Below are positions 50,641 to 59,609 of a stretch of DNA of 64,000 bases, one piece after another. Origin of the DNA: Bog-756 sp963741055 (GTDB taxonomy: Bacteria; Actinomycetota; Acidimicrobiia; Acidimicrobiales; RAAP-2). The stretch is from positions 1-64,000 of the forward strand of contig CAVUGU010000009.1 in NCBI GenBank assembly GCA_963741055.1, read 5' to 3'. The first letter of the stretch is position 1. Each line of letters starts with the position of its first letter. Made by a program: the position numbers and the translations under genes. The notes beneath the pieces are model-generated. The model saw only the letters and a list, made by a program, of their open reading frames with translations. It had not been told where the DNA came from and did no database searches.

Positions 50641-51612
50641 GTGTCGGGCACTATTCCAGAGACCAGTGATCGGGTTTCGACGCCTTCCCTGGTTCCGTCA
50701 GGTGGCCGCGTCGTCACCGCGCTGCTCGTCGCCGGTCCACTTCTCGGGTTGGCGTGTCTCCTGCCGTTCATCTCAGGCCACCTTCTGAACGTCAACGACG
50801 TCGTGATCGCGGCGGTCCTGTATGTCTTCACCGGGTTTGGGATCTCGGTCGGGTTTCACCGGCTGCTGACGCACCGGAGCTTCAAGGCCAAGAGAGCCCT
50901 CAAGATCGTGTGCGCAGTGGCCGGTTCGATGGCCCTCGAGGGGTCGGCGATCAGCTGGGTGGCCATCCATCGCCGGCACCACATGTTCGGGGACCAACCA
51001 GGAGACCCCCACTCCCCACACCGCTACGGACCCGGTACCGTCGGGGCACTGAAGGGGTTCCTGTGGGCACATGCCGGCTGGTTGTTCTCAATGGACCCCA
51101 CCGACACCGGGCGGTTCGCTCCGGACCTCCATCGGGACCGCGACTTCGTCGTGATCGATCGGCTTTTTCCGCTGCTGGCCTTGGCTTCCCTGGCTCTCCC
51201 GTTCTTCATCGGGTGGGCGCTATCGGGAACTTTGTTCGGTGCGCTCAGTGCACTCCTCTGGGCAGGTCTCGTGAGGATGGCGGTCCTCCATCACGTCACG
51301 TGGAGCGTCAACTCGGTCTGCCACTTGTGGGGACGAAGGCCGTTCGCAACTCACGACCAGAGCTCCAACGTCGGAGCCCTGTCCCTGGTCTCCTTTGGAG
51401 AGAGCTGGCACAACTTCCACCACGCCTCGCCATCCTCAGCCCGCCATGGCGTTCTGGCCCACCAGCACGATCTCTCGGCTCGATTGATCTCGTTCTTTGA
51501 ACGATTGGGATGGGCGACGAATGTGCGGTGGCCGAATCCTGCTCAGATCGTGACCCTCCTCAAACCAGGACCCGTCGAGGAAGCGATGGCAAGCCGTCCG
51601 GTCGGGGCCTAG
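50641..51612 (+). CDS. Acyl-CoA desaturase, second copy
   Basis: 323 residues from GTG 50641. Histidine boxes are HRLLTH (73-78), HRRHH (110-114) and HNFHH (257-261), with four hydrophobic stretches. It lacks the long C-terminal extension of the desaturase at 28.2 kb and differs clearly in sequence, so it is not a recent duplicate. It is followed closely by two GAF-ANTAR regulators on the same strand. The 271 bp upstream contain no other gene I can support and should hold its promoter. Confidence 0.92.
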   Translation: MSGTIPETSDRVSTPSLVPSGGRVVTALLVAGPLLGLACLLPFISGHLLNVNDVVIAAVLYVFTGFGISVGFHRLLTHRSFKAKRALKIVCAVAGSMALEGSAISWVAIHRRHHMFGDQPGDPHSPHRYGPGTVGALKGFLWAHAGWLFSMDPTDTGRFAPDLHRDRDFVVIDRLFPLLALASLALPFFIGWALSGTLFGALSALLWAGLVRMAVLHHVTWSVNSVCHLWGRRPFATHDQSSNVGALSLVSFGESWHNFHHASPSSARHGVLAHQHDLSARLISFFERLGWATNVRWPNPAQIVTLLKPGPVEEAMASRPVGA

Positions 51613-51654
51613 GTCCACGACCCCGAACAATCTGCAGTGGACGAATAGCCGAGC

Positions 51655-52347
51655 GTGGATATGCCGGAACGGTTTCTGACCGGTGTCATCGACAGATCGG
51701 GCGACCAACCGCCGACTTTGGACCTGATCTGCCGGGTCTGTTGTGACCTACTCCCCATCAGGGTCGCAACGGTGGTGTTGATGGGTGACCACGGGGTCGA
51801 GGGAATCACCGGGGCGTCCGACGCACTGGCCGCCGCCATCCAGGACGAGGAGTTCACTCTCGGCGAGGGGCCGGCGACCGACGTCCGCCGAAAAAGACGG
51901 CCCGTCCTGGTCTCGGACCTGAGAGATATGACGAGCGACTGGCCGCAATTCGTTCCAGCCGTCGCACGGCTCGGTATCCGGAGCATGTACGCAATTCCAC
52001 TTCGGATCGGGGCAGTTGATCTTGGCGTCCTGATTCTGGGCGGCTCACGACCCAGGGCCATGACCAGCCAGGAACTCGCCGACTTGTTGCTTGTCGGAGA
52101 TCTGATCAGCCGGTTGGTCCTCGATCTGCAGGCAGGGGTCACCTCGGAGTCGTTGGCCTGGGCACTTGAAGCCACCGATACCCGGGCCGTCGTTCACCAA
52201 GCCACAGGGATGATCGCGGCCCAGCTCAACGTCGGGGTCGCCGAGGCGCTCGTCAGGCTCCGAGCGAACGCCTTCGCAACAGATCGCCCTATCGATCAGG
52301 TGGCATCCGAGGTAGTGGCTGGTCGGCGACGGTTCGACGAGTCGTAG
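51655..52347 (+). CDS. GAF-ANTAR RNA-binding antiterminator regulator (first)
   Basis: 230 residues. A GAF domain (about 20-145; ICRVCCDLLPIRVATVVLMGD, FTLGEGPATDVRRKRRPVLVSDL, MYAIPLRIG) senses a small ligand or redox state. The ANTAR helices follow (AVVHQATGMIAAQLNVGVAEALVRLRANAFATDRPIDQVASEVV) and bind paired hexaloop hairpins in mRNA to block termination. The two ANTAR Ala/Gly positions are conserved. It starts 42 bp after the desaturase stop. Confidence 0.88.
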   Translation: MDMPERFLTGVIDRSGDQPPTLDLICRVCCDLLPIRVATVVLMGDHGVEGITGASDALAAAIQDEEFTLGEGPATDVRRKRRPVLVSDLRDMTSDWPQFVPAVARLGIRSMYAIPLRIGAVDLGVLILGGSRPRAMTSQELADLLLVGDLISRLVLDLQAGVTSESLAWALEATDTRAVVHQATGMIAAQLNVGVAEALVRLRANAFATDRPIDQVASEVVAGRRRFDES

Positions 52348-52446
52348 GGCGACGAGTCCCGGCGCGTGACCCAGATCTGGCCGTGCGAGACAAATATTGT
52401 GGCCACCGCCCCCCGAACTCTGCCCTACGAGCCAGGAGCGTGAAGT

Positions 52447-53220
52447 TTGGCCAGTCGAGACGAATGGCTTGCTCGGACCTTTGTCGAACTTGCGGACACG
52501 CTTGTGGCCGACTTCGACCTCATCGAGTTCCTGTCGATGCTGGCCGACCGCTGCGTGGAGCTGCTCGGCGCAGCAGAGGTCGGGTTGGTCCTGGTCGGAC
52601 CACGCGGGCTGCAGGTGATGGCCTCCTCGACCGAGCGAATGCGGGTCACGGAGCTGTTGGAGGTGCAATTGGAGGAGGGGCCGTGCTTCGAGTGCTATCG
52701 CACGGGGCTCCCCGTTTTGAACCAGCAGCTCGCCTCGGCCGATCGTCGATGGCCGCGCTTTGCCCCGAGGGCCCGGGAGAGCGGCTTCCGGATGGTCCAC
52801 GCGGTGCCGTTGCGACTCCGAGACGAGGTGATAGGGGCGATGAACGTCTTCGACACTTCGCTTCACGAGCTGACTCAGACGGATTCGAACCTGCTCAGGG
52901 CGTTTGCTGACACCGCCACGATCGGCATTCTCCAGGAACGGACGGTGAAGCAGCAGAGCGACCTTTCGATCGAACTCCAGGGCGCGCTCAACTCCCGCAT
53001 CGCTGTCGAGCAGGCAAAGGGAATCGTCGCCGAGCGGTTGAAGGTCGACATGGACACCGCGTTCGGAATGATCCGCAAGTACGCCCGGAACCACAGCATG
53101 CTGCTGAGTGCGGTCGCCGACGCGCTGGTTCGGGGCTCACTCAGTGCGGCCGACCTGTCTTCGCCATCGAAGGGGCGCAGCGCGGACCGACCGAAGGGTT
53201 TGTCCGACGAACCGCTGTGA
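52447..53220 (+). CDS. GAF-ANTAR RNA-binding antiterminator regulator (second)
   Basis: 257 residues from TTG 52447. The GAF domain has a CFECYRTGLPVLNQQL segment with two cysteines and RMVHAVPLRLRDEVIGAMNVF. The ANTAR part reads LNSRIAVEQAKGIVAERLKVDMDTAFGMIRKYARNHSMLLSAVADALV. It is more typical of the mycobacterial Rv1626/Rv3874-like GAF-ANTAR group than its neighbour, so the pair are paralogs rather than a recent tandem copy. Confidence 0.9.
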   Translation: MASRDEWLARTFVELADTLVADFDLIEFLSMLADRCVELLGAAEVGLVLVGPRGLQVMASSTERMRVTELLEVQLEEGPCFECYRTGLPVLNQQLASADRRWPRFAPRARESGFRMVHAVPLRLRDEVIGAMNVFDTSLHELTQTDSNLLRAFADTATIGILQERTVKQQSDLSIELQGALNSRIAVEQAKGIVAERLKVDMDTAFGMIRKYARNHSMLLSAVADALVRGSLSAADLSSPSKGRSADRPKGLSDEPL

Positions 53221-53245
53221 AAGACGACCGGCCTTCCACCCCGAA

Positions 53246-54016
53246 CTAGCGTTCCTGCGCCAGGGTCCAGTCGACGGCGGCACAGACTGCGTCGTGCCCT
53301 TGTGGATCGAACGCATGCCCCATGTCGTGGGCCAGAACGACGTAGCGCCGAGAGTCCGCCCGGAGTTGCCACTCGAGTCCCCAGCGCACTGGGATGAGCG
53401 CGTCCCGTCGTCCGTGTACGACGGCGAGGGGACTGACGACCCGATCGGTCAATATCTGAGGTGGGTCGGCCGCCGTCCATCCGGAACTGATCCGGACACC
53501 CATTCGCCGACGGGCGATCCACCGACCTGGCCGCGTGCGAGCGAGACCCACCGTCAATAGCGCCCGCAGTCTGAGCGGGATCCGCCACTCGGCGGGACTC
53601 GAGACGATGACCACTCCATTCAGCTCGGGATGGTCGCAGGCGTAGCGAAGAACGGCGACGCCACCGAGCGATGCGCCGACCAAGATCGTCGGCACTCCCC
53701 GTCCCTTTGCCCATTCTGTCGCCGCTTCCACGTCCAGGTGCTCGAGATGTCCCAGCGTGTAGGTCCCTCCAGAGGCCGCATGCCCGCGCGCGTCGTAGGA
53801 CACGACCTCGAAGCCGTTCGTTTGGAGACGCCGAGCCAGTGCCTCGATGTGAGGATGGTCCTTCCTCGCCGCCAGTCCGTGTACGAGCACAACGGCTGCC
53901 ACGGGATGGTTACGTGAAGAAGGCCAGTGAAGAGCTGCCAAGGCAACGCCGTCGCTGGTGAAGAAGCTGATTGGCCTAGATTCTGTGTTCAGGCCGGACT
54001 CCAAGTCGCTCCTCAT
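53246..54016 (-). CDS. Alpha/beta hydrolase
   Basis: 256 residues. The oxyanion region is VVLVHGLAARKDHP, the nucleophile elbow GASLGG, the acid is in VVHGRRDALIP and the His in HDMGHAFDPQGHDAV, giving a complete Ser-Asp-His triad. VVSYDARGHAASGG supports a monoacylglycerol-lipase or esterase-like subgroup. No signal peptide. It is convergent with the second ANTAR gene. Confidence 0.88.
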   Translation of the reverse strand: MRSDLESGLNTESRPISFFTSDGVALAALHWPSSRNHPVAAVVLVHGLAARKDHPHIEALARRLQTNGFEVVSYDARGHAASGGTYTLGHLEHLDVEAATEWAKGRGVPTILVGASLGGVAVLRYACDHPELNGVVIVSSPAEWRIPLRLRALLTVGLARTRPGRWIARRRMGVRISSGWTAADPPQILTDRVVSPLAVVHGRRDALIPVRWGLEWQLRADSRRYVVLAHDMGHAFDPQGHDAVCAAVDWTLAQER

Positions 54017-54212
54017 TCTGAGCTCGAACGGAGCGATGTGCCGGTCCGCCGATCACGATCTCGGGTTGAACGTGACGAAATGCGCTACCCCCCACTTGGG
54101 ACTCCAACCCTAAGGGAGAGTGGAGGTCCTTCGATCGGTCGCCTGGGGGACGGCTTCGAGAGGCGACCCCCCTCCAATCGGGGATGAGCCCGGGAGGCGA
54201 TACGTTGTTCGC

Positions 54213-54875
54213 GTGTGCTTCTCCCCCGAGGGCGATCTTGTCGGGGGAGTGGTGGTGACCGCCATCGGTGTCGACGCGTACCAGCATCTCCGCGGACGGA
54301 ACGATCGGCTCTTGTTCGCCGCCGTCCCGCTCGTACTCGGGGTTCATCTACTCGATGAGTCGCTCGTTTGGTGGTCGCTCGAAGGACCTGTTCCACACTC
54401 GCTCGGAAGGGTCGCAATGTGGGCCTACCTGGTGATTGCCATGCTGGTCGTCCCCATCCTCGTGCCGTTGTCGATCTGGAAGCTCCAACCGACGACACGG
54501 CGACGATGGATCGTCGCTCCGTTCGTGGGCCTCGGGGTCGGCGTGGCGACCGTCTTGCTGATCACGATGCTCCATGGGCCGGACACCGTCAGGCTTGGCT
54601 CGCACCATCTCGCTTATAGCATCGGGCTTGGTAACGGGATCTTGATAGTGGGTCTCTATGTGGTTGCGACGTGTGGATCGCTCCTGTGCTCGGGCTATCG
54701 GGAGATCGTGATCTTCGGCGTTGTGAATCTGATCGCAGTGGTCGTCTTGGCTCGTCTTACCGCCGATGGGTTCACTTCACTGTGGTGTTTCTATGCCGCG
54801 GTGGTCAGCGGGCTCATCGCATTTCACATGCGGCTCGGCACACCGCGGCGAGTGAAGCCCTACGCCATGAGTTGA
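54213..54875 (+). CDS. DUF6629-like polytopic membrane protein
   Basis: 220 residues from GTG 54213, with GGGAGG upstream. The start VCFSPEGDLVGGVVVTAIGVDAYQHL and ESLVWWSLEG are what I know from the DUF6629 family, which begins MCFSATAD. Seven hydrophobic helices follow. Frame upstream to 54120 is open but not conserved-looking. Function unknown. Confidence 0.75.
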   Translation: MCFSPEGDLVGGVVVTAIGVDAYQHLRGRNDRLLFAAVPLVLGVHLLDESLVWWSLEGPVPHSLGRVAMWAYLVIAMLVVPILVPLSIWKLQPTTRRRWIVAPFVGLGVGVATVLLITMLHGPDTVRLGSHHLAYSIGLGNGILIVGLYVVATCGSLLCSGYREIVIFGVVNLIAVVVLARLTADGFTSLWCFYAAVVSGLIAFHMRLGTPRRVKPYAMS

Positions 54876-55197
54876 GCCCGTCCACGAAGCGGATGGTCTT
54901 GGCTCGGTAACCGATGGGACGAGGTACCGCCTGTCGCAATCCACTGATCCGGTTTCGTGACTAGTGCGTTCACCACGCCTTGGGGCCAGCGGCCCACGAA
55001 GGAACGTCGGGTGGGTGAGGACTGAGGCACCTTCGAGGCGCATCGACTCCAGTCAAGGCGGGCCTGGGGTGGATCGATGCGCACCGTCCGGCGAATAGGG
55101 TTGAGTTGTTGGGTCCGTTGATGCACGGGTAGTGAGTGACCTGTGCTCCGGGCTCGACAGGGGCAGGGGCGAATCCCAGCCTCGGAAAGCTCCGATC

Positions 55198-55404
55198 ATG
55201 GCTCACTATGGCGATGCCTTCTCCGTGATGGAGGGCCGCTGCTTCCGATTCGTTCACTCCGGAGTCGGGTACGCGCAGCACTGCCCGGACCCGATCGTCG
55301 CGAGGGGGACGTTCATAGACTTGACGGGTCGGAAATGGACCGTGGATGCGTGTGAGGGGCACCGCGGTGAGCTCGACAGCATCGACGGCGGGCACGTCGG
55401 CTGA
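55198..55404 (+). CDS. Short hypothetical protein
   Basis: 68 residues from ATG 55198. MAHYGDAFSVMEGRCFRFVHSGVG, AQHCPDPIVARGTFIDLTGRKWTVDACEGHRGEL shows three cysteines and a compact beta-like pattern. Small conserved actinobacterial proteins have a similar Cys-x-x-H arrangement, possibly metal binding. Low-confidence gene; the surrounding 54876-55197 (322 bp) holds nothing else I can support. Confidence 0.5.
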   Translation: MAHYGDAFSVMEGRCFRFVHSGVGYAQHCPDPIVARGTFIDLTGRKWTVDACEGHRGELDSIDGGHVG

Positions 55405-55450
55405 TCCGACGGATCCCAGCAACCGACGGCCGAGACATCACCGTCGCAAC

Positions 55451-55870
55451 TCAACCCGAGCGGGATGGCGGCTCGACAGGGGCCGGGAACGCTCGGGTCT
55501 CATTTGCTTCTGATCCGTGAGTGAGTGTGGCCGATTCGCCGTCGGCCACCAAGCGACGCCAGCTGGTCTGCCAGTCCGGAAGCTCGGCAGTGTCCTGTTC
55601 CCAGTCGACGAAGGTTGCCTCGTCGCATAGGTGGTCCACGAGTCCTCTTGTGCTGAGGTGCGGCTCCGTATTCATGAAAGTCTCGATCGGCGCTCGCCCC
55701 TGCCAGGCGGTCACATCCCACCACACGTCGTGAGCGTCAGCAAAGGCGTCGGCGCCCAAGTTGCCGTCGGTTTTCTGCGCCTGCTCGAGAACGGCACTGG
55801 CGCGAGTAAAGAACTCGTCCTGGAGTGAATGATCCCTCAGACGCAGCCGGGCTACGACGATGATTGGCAT
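55451..55870 (-). CDS. Antibiotic-biosynthesis-monooxygenase-like small protein
   Basis: 139 residues. The start PIIVVARLRLRDHSLQDEFFTRASAVLEQAQKTDGNLGA resembles the dimeric ferredoxin-like (ABM) fold, with WWDVTAWQGRAPIETFMNTEPH as the second repeat. Its catalytic role is unclear; DUF3291-type hypotheticals share this pattern. A GGAGGAG ribosome-binding site precedes the ATG. Confidence 0.7.
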   Translation of the reverse strand: MPIIVVARLRLRDHSLQDEFFTRASAVLEQAQKTDGNLGADAFADAHDVWWDVTAWQGRAPIETFMNTEPHLSTRGLVDHLCDEATFVDWEQDTAELPDWQTSWRRLVADGESATLTHGSEANETRAFPAPVEPPSRSG

Positions 55871-56036
55871 GAGTCTCCTCCTCTGGTCGAGGCCGCCTCC
55901 GATGGTAACCAGTTGAAGCTCAGGCCATCTGACTGACCGAGCCCGAAAGTCGGGAGCGGATCAATTGCCCAACGTGGCTGAACGGCACTGCGGCGGCAGC
56001 CCATCTGGTCCTCCACCTACCGAGACTACGGAGCCT

Positions 56037-56795
56037 CTACGGACCCGGAAAGACCTCACGCAGCTCCTCCAACACACCAGAGTCGCGAACGGTGTTCGGG
56101 GTGTGAGCCTGATCCAATCTGCCGTAAATGAGGCGAACAAATGCCTCGGCCGGGAGTTCGAGATCGGGCGAGCGCGATCGATCCTCCGCTCCGAGGGCGA
56201 TCGCATCGGGAGAGAGTTCGATAGAGAAGTCCCGCCTCGGTTGTTCAGTGCGTACCGCGATCGACTGGGTGCTTTCAGTCGGCCTTCCGGTGAAGCGAGC
56301 GATGAGTTCGAGGTTGTCCACAATGTGCGCGGCTGAGTTGGTCGGCAGCGTCGCGCTCGGATCAAGGGTGACCTCGACGTCCCACGTGTGCAGCGCATGC
56401 TCATTGAGCCGCATACCGACGAAGCCATCAAAGAGCAGCTCCAGCGGACCCATTGAGAAACGGAAGCTCGAGCGAGCCTCGTCCGAGAGCGATTCGATGC
56501 GCCCTAGCAGGTCACGGTCCGCTACGAGCGCGTCCTCCGCCTTGGCTCGAGCCGACTTGGCGTTCCACGTTTCCCACACTCCCGGGGCAAAGTCATCGGG
56601 AGTTGCTTTCCCCTCGACAATGTCATCGAGGCGCCGATGCATGATCACGGCACCGGAACCGATGTGCGAGAGGACGTCGGCGATCGTCCATTCGGCCGGA
56701 TACGCGGGCTCGTCGAGCTGGGCGTCGCTCAGGGATTCCACCACGGAGGGAAGGTGCTCCACCGAGGCACGAAGAGCCCCGAGGATCGATACCAT
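56037..56795 (-). CDS. DinB/maleylpyruvate-isomerase N-terminal family protein (mycothiol-dependent type)
   Basis: 252 residues. LRASVEHLPSVVESLSDAQLDEPAYPAEWTIADVLSHIGSGAVIMHRR is the TIGR03083-like four-helix start, with one metal-ligand His in LSHIGS and another in LNEHALHTWDVEVTL. The C-terminal domain (about 165-252) resembles SCP2/MDMPI C. Such enzymes use mycothiol as cofactor in actinobacteria. The substrate is unknown. It lies 9 bp after the HxlR regulator on the same strand. Confidence 0.85.
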   Translation of the reverse strand: MVSILGALRASVEHLPSVVESLSDAQLDEPAYPAEWTIADVLSHIGSGAVIMHRRLDDIVEGKATPDDFAPGVWETWNAKSARAKAEDALVADRDLLGRIESLSDEARSSFRFSMGPLELLFDGFVGMRLNEHALHTWDVEVTLDPSATLPTNSAAHIVDNLELIARFTGRPTESTQSIAVRTEQPRRDFSIELSPDAIALGAEDRSRSPDLELPAEAFVRLIYGRLDQAHTPNTVRDSGVLEELREVFPGP

Positions 56796-56804
56796 TTCGA
56801 AATG

Positions 56805-57224
56805 TTAGACACCCGATCTCCTCCCATCGAGCAACCCGTCCACTCGGGCGTCGTAAGCAGCTCGAGCTGCGAGGATGCGGGGCGTGTGCCGCTTGGTCCA
56901 GTCGGCGAGCGCCAAGACCGGAACAAGGAGCTCCCGTCCGAGATCCGTGAGTTCGTATTCGACCTGTGGAGGTACCGACGACAAGACCGTCCTACTGACC
57001 ATGCCGTCGCGTTCGAGCGCCTTTACGGTTGAGGAAAGCATTTTCTGACTGATGTCTCCAATACGCCGACGCAGCTCGTTGAACCGCAAGGAGCCGTCGC
57101 CGAGCGTCGACACCACCAACAGTGTCCACTTGTCGCCGACGCGGGCGAGCATGTCAGAAATGGTGTCGCAGGTCTCGCGATCCGCATGCTCCTGACGTCG
57201 AGGCGTCTGTTGGCGTGTGGCCAT
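56805..57224 (-). CDS. HxlR-family transcriptional regulator
   Basis: 139 residues. The winged helix is DMLARVGDKWTLLVVSTLGDGSLRFNELRRRIGDISQKMLSSTVKALERDGMVSRTV, an HxlR hallmark, and one conserved N-terminal Cys (ETCDTISD) corresponds to the thiol-sensing Cys of YodB/QorR-type members. It is divergent from an FMN reductase, the typical target of quinone-sensing HxlR repressors. It likely binds the palindromes in the 142-bp intergenic region. Confidence 0.92.
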   Translation of the reverse strand: MATRQQTPRRQEHADRETCDTISDMLARVGDKWTLLVVSTLGDGSLRFNELRRRIGDISQKMLSSTVKALERDGMVSRTVLSSVPPQVEYELTDLGRELLVPVLALADWTKRHTPRILAARAAYDARVDGLLDGRRSGV

Positions 57225-57303
57225 GGCTTTCTCCTCCCTCTGTGGTTACGGCGAGGTGACCTGGTGCGAGCCAGGTGCCTTCTTGCCAGATGCCGCACGT
57301 GCT

Positions 57304-57348
57304 CGTCAGACTGACGGTAACCATTAGAAATCTACTATCGACTCGATA
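57304..57348. promoter_or_regulatory. Two 13-bp palindromes, candidate HxlR operators
   Basis: CGTCAGACTGACG (57304-57316) and TATCGACTCGATA (57336-57348) are both perfect 6-1-6 palindromes. Their centres are 32 bp apart, about three helical turns, and the second lies just upstream of the GGAGTAGGAGGAG ribosome-binding site of the FMN reductase. Position between divergent HxlR and reductase genes fits autoregulation plus repression. The two half-sites differ in sequence, so they may not bind the same protein. Confidence 0.5.
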
Positions 57349-57366
57349 CCGAGGAGTAGGAGGAGA

Positions 57367-57954
57367 ATGAGCACCCCCCGCCTGGCGATGATCATCGGAT
57401 CGACTCGTCCCGGCCGCTTCGCGGACAAGCCCGCGAACTGGCTTCTTGACTATGCCTCGCAGCGCAGGGATTTCACGCTGGAGGCTCTCGATTTGCGCGA
57501 TTTTGACCTCCCCTTCTTCGCCGAGGCGAGCACCAACCTGCATGTGCCGAGCCAGGACCCGAAAGCGCTCGGTTGGCAGGACGCAATCCGTCCATTCGAT
57601 GGATACGTGTTCATCGTGGCCGAGTACAACCATTCGATCACGGGCGCGTTGAAGAATGCTCTCGATCAGGCATACAAGGAATGGATGCGCAAGCCATTCT
57701 CGGCGCTCGGGTACGGAAGCACCGGAGGTGCCCGTGCCATCGAGCACCTACGCGGCATCGCAGTCGAGCTTCAGATGGTTCCTTCAAAGTTCAGTGCGCA
57801 CATCGGGGGAGGTGAGATTGCCAAGGTCCACCCCGCCGGGGGTGATGCACCCATGAGTGACATCGAAGAAGCGATCAAGCCTTCAGTCGATGCAATGTTC
57901 AATGACCTCGTGTGGTGGGCAAGCGTTCTCAGTCCTGCACGCGAGGCGGCATGA
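57367..57954 (+). CDS. NADPH-dependent FMN reductase (flavodoxin-like quinone/azo reductase)
   Basis: 195 residues. GSTRPGRFADKPANWL binds FMN phosphate, VAEYNHSITGALKNALDQAYKEW is the conserved PEYN/FMN_red motif, and YGSTGGARAIEHLRGI the third loop. It probably reduces quinones, nitro- or azo-compounds. A strong GGAGG site precedes the ATG. Regulation by the divergent HxlR protein is likely. Confidence 0.92.
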   Translation: MSTPRLAMIIGSTRPGRFADKPANWLLDYASQRRDFTLEALDLRDFDLPFFAEASTNLHVPSQDPKALGWQDAIRPFDGYVFIVAEYNHSITGALKNALDQAYKEWMRKPFSALGYGSTGGARAIEHLRGIAVELQMVPSKFSAHIGGGEIAKVHPAGGDAPMSDIEEAIKPSVDAMFNDLVWWASVLSPAREAA

Positions 57955-58103
57955 CAAAGTCGGCCCACCAACTCTGCCTATCCGGTCACGTAATTTTCGT
58001 CGACGATGTACCGGCGCAGGTAACTTCCTTCAATAGATCGGCCGGCGATCGAACCGTCAGCCCACCAGTCGACCGGGGATGGTGGTCTCCCCGAAGCGAC
58101 GCG

Positions 58104-58946
58104 CTAACTGAGCGCGGTGACCATCCATGCGCCGGCCCCGAACTGCACACCGACACCGGGCTCGTAGCGCTCGGTGAGGGACAAGCGGACGGCCTCGACC
58201 ACCTCGTCATGAGCGTCCGTCCCCGCCAGGCCGACCAGACCTCGGGCCATCCCCATCCCGAGAAGGAACTCCATCGACTGGTCGACCGTGCCGCCCCCGC
58301 CGATGAGGATGGTCGGTGCGAGCGACTCGAATTCCACCTCGGTGAACCCCGCCGCTTCGAGGAGCGCTGTCGTCTCGTCCTGGTCCATGAGCGCGAACAT
58401 CCCCGGCCCCTTTGAAAGGCCGCCGAACTCGGGCATCTCGACGCGGTTCGCCACCTGGCTGGCGATGACAGTGAGCCATTCGTTCGCGGGGAGGCCCTGC
58501 CAGCTGACGAACGCCAGCCGACCGCCGGGAGCGAGGGAGCGTCGCAAGTTCGAGAATGCCCCCACCGGGTCATCGAAGAACATGAGCCCGAACTGGCTGA
58601 CCACGAGGTCGAACGTGCCCGGAGCGAAGGCGTAGGTCTGGGCGTCGGCGACGACGAACTCGACGTTGTCGATCCGCGCCGTGGAGGCCCGCTCGGATGC
58701 GACCTCCGTCAGTGGCGTGGAGATGTCGATGCCGACCGCCGAGTCGGCGAAGCGAGCTGCCGCGAGGGTGAGGGCGCCGCACCCGCAGCCCACATCGAGC
58801 AACGAGCGATCCGGTGACAACCGGACCTGTTCGAGCAGCGCCTCGGTGAACGGCGCTAGTTGGCGGTCGTAGCGGTCGGCGTGGTCGACGTAGTGCACCG
58901 ACTCGCCGCCGTTCCACGCTTCAAACTGATTCTTGTTAGGTGCCAC
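58104..58946 (-). CDS. SAM-dependent class I methyltransferase
   Basis: 280 residues. Motif I is LLDVGCGCGALTLAAA, followed by VGIDIST, VADAQTYAF and LVVSQFGLMFFDDPVGAFSNLRRSLAPGGRLAFVSW, as in UbiE/Methyltransf_11 enzymes. The first residues (NQFEAWNGGESVHYVDHADRYDRQLAPF) match a subgroup that starts with N-x-x-x-x-x-WN. The acceptor is unknown. Confidence 0.9.
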   Translation of the reverse strand: MAPNKNQFEAWNGGESVHYVDHADRYDRQLAPFTEALLEQVRLSPDRSLLDVGCGCGALTLAAARFADSAVGIDISTPLTEVASERASTARIDNVEFVVADAQTYAFAPGTFDLVVSQFGLMFFDDPVGAFSNLRRSLAPGGRLAFVSWQGLPANEWLTVIASQVANRVEMPEFGGLSKGPGMFALMDQDETTALLEAAGFTEVEFESLAPTILIGGGGTVDQSMEFLLGMGMARGLVGLAGTDAHDEVVEAVRLSLTERYEPGVGVQFGAGAWMVTALS

Positions 58947-59080
58947 GGTGGGTCTTCGGGGCTGGGCAGATCGCGAGCGTCATCCTGGCACGCCGGTCGG
59001 AGCGAATTCTGGGAACAGATCGGGACTTGCTCGCCTGACCCGCTACCGTCGTCGCTCAATAGCCCTAGCCACGGAGGGTC

Positions 59081-59350
59081 CTACACCCAGGGGGGCGTTC
59101 CCGTTCCGTCAAACTTGAGGTTGTCGGGCTCCGGGAAGACGATCTGTCTCGCCTCGTTGTTGGGTAGCTTGAGCTCGATCACCTCGAGCTCTGTGATGTC
59201 CGAGATGTCCTTTAGCGGGATCCCGCTGATGACCTGGCCAGCCCAGTGGACTTCCATATCGCTGCCGAGGCGCACTTGAACCTCCGGGAAGCGAATCTCC
59301 CCTTCGCTCCAGATCTCCGCCGGACCGTTGTAGCTGGATGGCTCCGCCAC
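59081..59350 (-). CDS. Hypothetical protein
   Basis: 89 residues from GTG 59350 (ATG 59365 is 5 codons upstream). Beta-rich pattern EGEIRFPEVQVRLGSDMEVHWAGQVISGIPLKDISDITELEVIELKLPNNEARQIVFPEPDNLKF. No family recognised. The frame has codon-like composition and a clean stop. Confidence 0.55.
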   Translation of the reverse strand: MAEPSSYNGPAEIWSEGEIRFPEVQVRLGSDMEVHWAGQVISGIPLKDISDITELEVIELKLPNNEARQIVFPEPDNLKFDGTGTPPWV

Positions 59351-59609
59351 GGCGGCTCCTCTCAATCTCGTCGGTTTGGAAAGACTACGTCGCCGTCGCG
59401 CCCTATCGGCTCGTGTTGGATTGAAAAGTGAACCAGATCAACGCTCACCGTGGAAGCCTTCCCGATCGCCGGGAGTGCAGCAGTTAGCGCTGACCCTCAA
59501 CCGCCAGCGCGCATGGCATCCGCGCGTCGATGTGGGCTCGAGCGTTGATCGCTACTCAGTCGATGGGAGCGGTCACGGTCATGTCGGCTGCGATCGAGTC
59601 TGCTTCGTC

